Assembly (NCBI GenBank): GCA_028023455.1
Contig: JAQFVV010006731.1
Coordinates: 196,001-260,000 of the forward strand
Source of the DNA: Epiperipatus broadwayi
Lineage: Eukaryota > Onychophora > Udeonychophora > Euonychophora > Peripatidae
DNA length: 64,000 nucleotides
Direction of reading: 5' to 3'
The position numbers were made by a program, and so were the translations under genes. Below are positions 50,478 through 64,000 of this stretch, in pieces (within the stretch, counting starts at the first letter, position 1; each line of letters starts with the position of its first letter). Below the pieces are notes generated by a model that saw only the letters and a program-made list of their open reading frames with translations, was not told the origin of the DNA and made no database searches.

Positions 50478-50494
50478 ACCATGTTGGTGGGCCA
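50478..50494 (-). promoter_or_regulatory. Primer binding site candidate
   Basis: Minus-strand TGGCCCACCAACATGGT one base after the 5' LTR. It starts with the TGG expected to pair with a tRNA 3' CCA end. Which tRNA is not determined. Confidence 0.65.
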
Positions 50495-50495
50495 T

Positions 50496-56500
<6,005 letters not shown>

Positions 56501-56702
56501 AATTTCTTAAATATATTATATTCTGAAGCACTATGATGTCTTAAGTAAATAATTATATTCTTACTGTGCAAATATTATGTTTCTTTTGGTATCTGGTGAT
56601 CATGTATTTGTAATGGTGAATAATCAACACAACACAAAGTTTTATAAAACAAGTTTAACAAAATTTATTATAGATTTTTAACAAAAACTATATACAATAT
56701 TT

Positions 56703-57036
56703 AATTGTAGACATAGTGCTATATAAAAATAAATGCTTGTTTACATATGATTAAGTTTCAGTTAGAGTAACATTTAGTAAATTATAGATAATTTCACCGA
56801 CGTCATTCATTCAGACATCATAAATAGTAATTTAAAGTGAGTGTTCTATCCTCACGCTTTCCTTGCCAGTACTTCAGATTTGCTCATATATAAGCATTTG
56901 AGTTGTAAGAATAAGGTGATTTATTTTATTCCTGCATAAATACTATATCTTGTGTTTGAAAGGAAAGTATTCATTTATTATTAACACTCGCAAAGCGCAT
57001 GCACAATTGGCTTGAAAGGCTGATATTTGAATGCAA
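56703..57036 (-). repeat. Single copy of the 345-bp repeat
   Basis: Matches the units of the 43391-44684 array in inverted orientation from the gacatagtgctatata-like start to cttgaaaggctgatatttga. It is more diverged than the array copies and lacks the tacaattgta junction. Confidence 0.82.
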
Positions 57037-59984
57037 ATTATATTTTAGATAAATTACATACTTCTTCATTAAAAAAAATCAACAAGTATAAGCCTTTACT
57101 CTGACTTATAAACTTTTGCACATTTATTTAAAATCATAATAATAATACTAATTATGAATACACTTATAGTTGAATATAATATCCACTAATTAACATGTTT
57201 TAAACATATGTTTTTCGTAAGCATACAAGAAAATATAAAAATATAAACAACTGAAGTAACATTAATTTTTAAGATATGTTCATAGATTTTGTAATAAATT
57301 AATCAAACTTCTACTATGATAGTGCTGATATTATTCAAAATATTTATCTTGGTTCATTAAATAAATAAATTGTAATATTTTTATATACTTTGCTTGGCAC
57401 TACTCTAATAAAAATTCCTATGTGTGTGCTTTAAGTGTGTTTTAAACATAAAATAATATTCATAAAACATAAATACTCATTCTATTTTATGTTATTTCTT
57501 CTGGATGTTTTATTCTTTAAAAATATGCATTACCATGTATAATCAAAATGTCCAAAATTATTCAATATCTCGTGAATAATTTATTATCTCATATATTTTT
57601 TTAAAATAGTTTCACAAAATATGAAAATATTTATGATTTTTTATTATTATAGTTTGCATTTATTTTCAAACTCATTTGTATTTGACTTCAACATAAACCA
57701 AATCAATAAAAACCTATTTCATCTTCTTTCTAAATAACAATTCTACAATTCCAAAATTATTCATTATTTTCCTTCATAAATACAATTCTATATGATGCAA
57801 TAACTTTTGAAATTAAGATAGTGATACGATGTGTAGGCATGAAGAACTAACTAGAGTATAGACTCAATAACATAAAATATATAGGATAATCTACATGGCA
57901 ACAGTGCATACAAAGAAGTATAACTTCTCTGTCTAATAACCTCAAATATAAAATAAAGAACAGGCTATTTATTCATTTCATTTGAACATTTTAAAATACA
58001 TAATCTAAGAAAGACACTGCCCATGGAAAATATATTCAAGTCACATGGCTACATTATCTGTACCTGCATAAACTACTAAGATAATATAAGTTACTCTCTA
58101 TTCCCCATAAATCCTACATATAAGCATCCTTACAATATTAATTATGTTAGATTAGTAGATATTTAATCTCTGGAGTTTCCCATTCACTAGGATCTTACAT
58201 GGGCTTTCGATGCATCAGTATCGGCAATATTAATTCACATATATTTATACAAAAAATATGCATTTTATAAAGTTATTTCAGCCAGGATAATATTATTTTT
58301 AATTACCCATTTATTTCCTTTTTATAATATTAAAATGATTTCCAAACTTGTATTTTTTAAACGATGACTTGTCATATAAATATATTTGTAATACTATCGG
58401 TTTTTATAACTTTATTACCATTTCAAGATAAGTTTATAATAAGCTTTTTTTAAAAAAATTATATCTTCTTTAAAACATAATCACTGCAGCTTTTTTTAAG
58501 GATATATTTTTTAAAATATTAAAAATTAAAGATTTACAGTATAGCTTTTGCTTTTCAAATACGGTTATCTATCCTTAAGATATAATGCATTTAAAATACT
58601 AACTTTTTGAAAAATATTTCTGTTTAATTTCATTGACAATGTCCAAAATATTAAAATAAATATTGATATATCTTTTTCCAAAAATATTTTTAAAATTGTA
58701 CTTTCATTTAGTATCTGTACTTTCATCCTTAATTTTCTTCAATACATACTTATTTCTTGTATTAAATCCATAGCTACTGTGAAGCTGGATCAAGCTTTAA
58801 TAGAAATAATTGATAAGGAATTTTAGAAATTTATCAATGCATCATTTTAGCTTAGTAAATTTATAATCCTTTCAATCCTCTTTTTTAAACAATAATTTCA
58901 AGTAGTAAACTAGGCAATACTTTGATATTAAAAATAAGTTATTAAGAGAGTTATTTAGTTATTAAGTTATAAAAAGCACATATTTATTACCCCAGAAAAA
59001 TGAAAGCATCTACTTTTATACTAAATTAAACTGGTGATTTGATTGGTGCATTAACTTGTGATCTAATTTACATATTAGTACTATCTTATTATTAAAAATT
59101 TAGAAGTAAAAACATGATCCATTTTTAAAATATTAAATATTATATTATTTAATTCCAAATTAAATTTATACTTTTATCTAAACAAACTAAACATTTGAAA
59201 ATAACATTTTAAAAATAATACTTTAGTAATTTATCCAATATTTATTTTCAGTGTATCTATTTTTAAAAATCCTACTTTATTAACTACACTTATTAAAACT
59301 ACTACATTAAATATTTCTAACATTTAATTTTATTTTATCATAAACAAATGTTTTACTTTTTTTAACAATTCTAAAGCAATTTTGAAACTATCTTTAGAAA
59401 ACTTGTAAGCACAAAATTATGAGTATCTGTGTCACATGATTTTCAAACCCAGACAGTATGTAATAAATTTTTAATTGCTGTCTGAAAACAGAAATAAATA
59501 TTTAATTACAAAATATTACATAAAAAAATAATAATATAATGATAGAATTTGGAATAATAATTTTGATACTATTTAAGCTGTAATAAATTAAACACATTTG
59601 TCCATCACAAAATATTACATTTTAAATATATAGTTTATAACACAAATATTAAATATAATTTTTATTTTAAAATACATTGGTTTATTTAATTTTAACTCAT
59701 TATTTTAAAATTATCCTTTAGCACTTGTTTAAGAAGAGTTTTAATATATTATTTTACTATGGCCAATTTTACTAACCATACAAAAATCATAATATTTAGC
59801 TTTACTTTGTTATTTTAACATATTAATATAGTTTTTATGTATTTACTAATCTCACCTTACCTTAACAAAGCATTTTAAAACAGTACCAACATTATACAGC
59901 AGTTATACTAATTAAAATATATCTTTAATTTAATTTTTTTTTTTAAATTGATTCAGTGAATCTATTTGGACCTAATCAAAAGGA

Positions 59985-59988
<4 letters not shown>
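57037..59988. other. Very AT-rich intergenic DNA, no gene
   Basis: Almost 3 kb with no open frame of note, no repeat of recognisable family and no RNA. Confidence 0.65.

Positions 59989-60072
<84 letters not shown>
59989..60072. repeat. (AT)n microsatellite at the 3' edge of the minus-strand Penelope copy
   Basis: About 84 bases of pure AT next to the element's 3' untranslated part. Confidence 0.95.
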
Positions 60073-60074
<2 letters not shown>

Positions 60075-60247
60075 AACATTACAAGCATAAAGCTAAACTA
60101 GTCAATATAAAATCAAAACTACCCCAAATCTAAAATTAAACCAGACCAGAATAAAAATAATATTAAAACACAACCTAAGGTTTCACTACTACAAGCAGAC
60201 TTCTCAAGTGTAAAGAAATAATAAAAAAACACACATTATATATACTA

Positions 60248-62660
60248 TTAAAAACTACCCACAAATCCATTCACTTCCCATCCACCCTTAATATTAAAAG
60301 AACTCTTAAATAAGTTAATTGCTTCAGAATCATACATTTTCAATAATAAAGACTCTTTAATTCTTCTTTTGATTTCATTTCTCTCAAAGAAGACAACCTT
60401 AGCTTCATCAAAATCAATAGTGTGGCCTGTATCTTTTTCATGGACATACAAAGCAGAACTAAGATATCTATTTTTAACTCTACTTTTATGAACCTTTACT
60501 CTTTCATTTAAACTCAAACTACTCTGACCTATGTAAACCTTCTTACAAAATAAACAAGGAATAAAATATACCACACCAGGAATAGTCTTTCTATCAAAAA
60601 CTTCCTTTGTATTATTCAATAAATTATTCAATGTAACACCCCTTTTCCAAGCAATTTTCTTATTTCCAAACAATTTACTCTTCCGATCTACACAATTTTA
60701 TAAGAAGACAATTTAAATGGCAAAGAAATAAAATCATATTTTTCTTTAACCTTTACATCCTTACAAATATTACTATTAAATAAAATACTTTTAACAAATT
60801 TATCAGAGTATCCAACACTTAAATAATCTTTATAAAATTGATATTTCTGAAACAAAGCTACCCCACTAGAATTATTTAATTTAATATTCCTATGACAATA
60901 ATTCCTTAAAGCAGCTACTTTATGAGATACAGACTGATAGCTATCAGGTTTAATTATAGATCTTTAATTCTTTACTTTTAGCTAAATGACTGCACAATAA
61001 ACAATTAGTTTCTATATTTCTAATCACCAAAAGATCTAAAAATTTTAACTTACCAAAATCTAACCCCCTCCTTCTAACACAAATTTTATAGAAGGATCAA
61101 AACAATTAAACTCATTTACAAATTCCTTCACTTTACCATTCTCAACAACAAATAAACAATCATCAACATATCTGACAAATAATTTTACATATAAACAATT
61201 CTTTTAATAATAATTTCTTCTTCCATAAAACTAATATAAACTGAACATACTAAAGGAGAAATAATATAACCTATTATCCACCTTCCTTAATCTTATAAAA
61301 ATTACCTTTATAAGTAAAATACATAGAATCTTCCAATAACAAAAGCAAATCTTTAATTACCTTAATTTTATTTTTGATAAAGAACTTTCTTAATCAATAC
61401 AGACAAAAGAACATCAATACTGCTAACCTATTAACAGACTGATACATATTTTCAATATCTAAACTTCCAAATACCCAATTACTTTCCATTTTAAAATTAT
61501 TAATCTTATCAAAAGCCTCAAAAGAAGAAGAAACTGTGTACTGACCAAAATCAACAAATTGTTTTAAAAAATTATTCAAGAATCTAGAAATACCTTCTAC
61601 AACACTACCTGTAAAATCAAAAATAAATCTTAAAGGAAAACCATCTTTATGAGTTTTAATATTCACAAACATCTTAGCTGATGTAAAATCATTAGGATAG
61701 CATTTTAAATAATCTACTCTATTAAAAATTTTTAAATTAACCATTTTCTTCATAATATCTATCAATTTTCTTTTAATCAAATTACCTGGATTTTTATCTA
61801 ACAACATATATTTACCATTATTTAATTCTCTATCCATTTTCTCTTTGAAATCATCTCCTTTCATAATAACAAACCTACCAGCTTTGTCTTCACGAGAAAT
61901 GATTACATCATTAGCAATTAACCTATTTTTAAGATGTTTAATCTCAGCAGGATTAATAACAAATTTTTCTTTCCTTTTAAACTTTTATTCAAAATTGATT
62001 GAATACCAACTTTCTGCTCATCACTCAAATTACTAGATTCAATAGACGAAATTGTATCAAAAACTATATTTTTTGAATGAAATGGAACAAAATTTGGGCC
62101 TTTACCAAGAATATCTAATTCTCTATCATTTAACTTCAAATCCGTAAGATTAACAACTCTATCCTCAGAAACATTATTCTCATAACCTTTATCACTACAA
62201 TAAACTTTATTAACTTTCCCAAACAACCACTTTAATTTTCTTTCATATTTTTTACAATATAAATTTGACCTATTCTGTCTAAATTGTCTCATAAAAAAAT
62301 TCAAAATTGAATAATTAAAATCTTGCCTCCTTTCTAAATAAAATCTATTCCTTTTATATAGATAAATAAATTTATAAAACCTTACAAAAATATCTTTTAA
62401 AAAACTATTCAATATATATGTTTGTAACTTAAAAACTAAATTTTATTTTGAATCAACTTTTTATTTTTACTAAAATTAATAACACAACACCTAGGAAAAA
62501 CATTAAATTCCCTACATTTTTTAAGAAAATAAATCTGCCATCGTAAAGATTCTATCTTATCACTCAATTTAGACAAATTTTTAATCCTTCTAATATCATT
62601 AAATGGAAAATTATTAAAAATTAAGCTCCACAAACCCATACTAAATACCCAAATTACCAA
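60248..62660 (-). pseudogene. Penelope-like retroelement protein: N-terminal region, RT, GIY-YIG endonuclease
   Basis: Read from 62660 downward. The N-terminal part has LSKLSDKIESLRWQIYFLKK and CREFNVFPRC. A second frame (62412-61918) follows with RQFRQNRSNLYCKKYERKL and KGPNFVPFHSKN. The RT core (61864-61394) has KMFVNIKTHKDGFPLRFIF and WVFGSLDIENMYQSV, the catalytic YVDD lies at 61159-61170 in a shifted frame, and LRNYCHRNIKLNNSSGVALF and GYSDKFVKSILFN follow. The endonuclease (60673-60248) has GVVYFIPCLFCKKVYIGQS, the GIY-YIG core with the family's CxxC spacer, then LNERVKVHKS and a glutamate-containing KESLLLKMYDSEAINLF. The set and order identify a Penelope-like element with endonuclease. 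At least four frame breaks make it inactive. Its 3' part reaches about 60085. Confidence 0.9.
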
Positions 62661-62873
62661 TACTCTTATAAATTAAAACCCAATAAAACCTACACACACT
62701 TCTATATATATATAATATAACTAAATAAACACAAATATACTCTTTCAACCCAAACTCACACAACAAACATAATATACATAAATGACATTCAAATATATCA
62801 ATAATTAAAAACAAAAAACAAAAATAAATATATCAATAATAAAATGTCTATAATAAATATCAATAATAAAATA
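62661..62873. other. Spacer between head-to-head Penelope copies
   Basis: About 210 bases of A-rich sequence with repeated tatcaataataaaat-like strings just before the plus-strand copy. It may include the 5' leader of the minus-strand copy. Confidence 0.5.
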
Positions 62874-63721
62874 TCAAAGCTGGTAGGTTTGTTATTATGA
62901 AAGGAGATGATTTCAAAGAGAAAATGGATAGAGAATTAAATAATGGTAAATATATGTTGTTAGATAAAAATCCAGGTAATTTGATTAAAAGAAAATTGAT
63001 AGATATTATGAAGAAAATGGTTAATTTAAAAATTTTTAATAGAGTAGATTATTTAAAATGCTATCCTAATGATTTTACATCAGCTAAGATGTTTGTGAAT
63101 ATTAAAACTCATAAAGATGGTTTTCCTTTAAGATTTATTTTTGATTTTACAGGTAGTGTTGTAGAAGGTATTTCTAGATTCTTGAATAATTTTTTAAAAC
63201 AATTTGTTGATTTTGGTCAGTACACAGTTTCTTCTTCTTTTGAGGCTTTTGATAAGATTAATAATTTTAAAATGGAAAGTAGTTGGGTATTTGGAAGTTT
63301 AGATATTGAAAATATGTATCAGTCTGTTAATAGGTTAAGCAGTATTGATGTTCTTTTGTCTGTATTGATTAAGAAAAGTTCTTTATCAAAAAATAAAATT
63401 AAGGTAATTAAAGATTTGCTTTTGTTATTGGAAGATTCTATGTATTTTACTTATAAAGGTACTTTTTATAAGATTAAGGAAGGGTGGATAATAGGTTATA
63501 TTATTTCTCCTTTAGTATGTTCAGTTTATATTAGTTTTATGGAAGAAGAAATTATTATTAAAAAGAATTGTTTATATGTAAAATTATTTGTCAGATATGT
63601 TGATGATTGTTTATTTGTTGTTGAGAATGGTAAAGTGAAGGAATTTGTAAATGAGTTTAATTGTTTTGAGTTTTTAATAGTATATATAATGTGTGTTTTT
63701 TTATTATTTCTTTACACTTGA
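62874..63721 (+). pseudogene. Second Penelope-like copy, RT only, endonuclease deleted
   Basis: Starts abruptly inside RT (KAGRFVIM; ATG at 62897) and is open for 274 codons. It is nearly identical to the minus-strand copy: FTSAKMFVNIKTHKDGFPL, WVFGSLDIENMYQSVNRLSS, then ISPLVCSVYISFMEEEI and YVDD at 63596-63607. After VNEFNCFEF (about 63672) it jumps straight to the 3' untranslated sequence (ttaatagtatatataatgtg), so the RT end and the whole GIY-YIG domain are missing. The stop at 63719 comes from that untranslated sequence. It serves to correct the minus-strand reading frame, which is broken where this copy is open. Both 5' and interior losses exclude function. Confidence 0.88.
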
Positions 63722-63828
63722 GAAGTCTGCTTGTAGTAGTGAAATCTTAGGTTGTGTTTTAATATTATTTTTATTCTGGTCTGGTTTAATTTTAGATTTG
63801 GGGTAGTTTTGATTATATATATATATAT
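63673..63828 (+). repeat. Penelope 3' untranslated region and (AT)n edge
   Basis: Matches in reverse complement the minus copy at about 60110-60262 (cacttgagaagtctgcttgt, ggtctggtttaattttagat, ggggtagttttgatt). It then ends in (AT)n at about 63813-63828. Confidence 0.85.
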
Positions 63829-63884
63829 GAGGAGAAATAAAACAATAAAAACGATTTTAAATCTCACATGTATTCTTATGATTT

Positions 63885-63945
63885 TAGAAAAAGGACACTC
63901 TGAGGAAGGTACTTGATATTGTACTGAAACATCAGCATTTAACCT
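63885..63945 (+). ncRNA. Hammerhead-ribozyme-like motif
   Basis: CTGAGGA at 63900-63906 fits the CUGANGA core. GGTAC and GTAC (63908-63912, 63921-63924) can form stem II around a short loop, and GAAAC follows at 63926-63930. Penelope-like elements are known to carry hammerhead motifs in their terminal regions, and a Penelope end lies about 60 bases upstream. I could not identify a convincing stem III with a UH cleavage site, so the ribozyme may be incomplete or only a fossil. Confidence 0.45.
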
Positions 63946-64000
63946 TTTCACTATTTATGGAATATCCTGCAAATAATGATAACAATATGACATCTTTTAT

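Noticed and set aside
60248-60673. GIY-YIG frame as a free-standing homing or repair endonuclease
   Set aside because: The RT domain of a Penelope-like element lies directly upstream on the same strand, and the CxxC spacer inside the GIY-YIG core fits that family.

Overview
The window looks like intergenic DNA from a very AT-rich metazoan nuclear genome. Supporting signs are long non-coding tracts, many (AT)n, (AAT)n and (ATCT)n microsatellites, typical animal mobile elements (RTE-like and other LINEs, Penelope-like elements, hAT, foldback elements, LTR elements) and one rhodopsin-like GPCR. The sequence alone does not fix the species: flatworm, cnidarian or mollusc would all fit, and I do not choose. 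I see no rRNA, no functional tRNA, no CRISPR array and no operon.

Layout. 0-2.6 kb: 5'-truncated RTE-type LINE with an (AT)n tail. 2.6-7 kb: AT-rich, no gene. 7.0-8.7 kb: a large (ATCT)n array, then an intronless seven-helix receptor gene broken by a single in-frame stop, the only host-type gene I can support. 9.6-14.1 kb: GATA/GACA microsatellite, two large foldback elements and a decayed Penelope-like element carrying a hAT MITE with a perfect 8-bp target duplication. 14.6-18.2 kb: a nearly full-length but frame-broken LINE (endonuclease, reverse transcriptase, zinc-knuckle C-terminus). 18.6-22.0 kb: a 3.4-kb composite retroposon bounded by a perfect 15-bp direct repeat, built of three tandem units each with a 14-bp minisatellite and ending in a tRNA-like segment and poly-A. 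22.1-31.8 kb: three LTR-like repeats alternating with two gag-like coiled-coil reading frames, with a palindromic insertion in the second. 31.8-33.5 kb: three LINE 3' or RT fragments on the minus strand. 33.5-40.9 kb: nothing convincing.

41.0-55.5 kb holds the most striking object: a minus-strand LTR element with LTRs of nearly 5 kb around an internal region of only about 2 kb. It shows a TG start, a primer-binding-site-like sequence, a polypurine tract and a decayed gag-like coiled-coil frame, but no pol. Its left LTR carries a 2.8-kb block with a hAT transposase remnant and an array of about 345-bp repeats. 56.3-56.5 kb is a long (AAT)n array. 57-60 kb is AT-rich and empty. 60-63.8 kb contains two head-to-head Penelope-like copies, one with a GIY-YIG endonuclease and one with that domain deleted, followed by a hammerhead-like motif.

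The genes do not form a pathway. The common theme is layered insertion of non-autonomous and self-complementary elements, several with edges directly on (AT)n tracts. All coordinates of decayed elements are read by eye and edges may be off by tens of bases.
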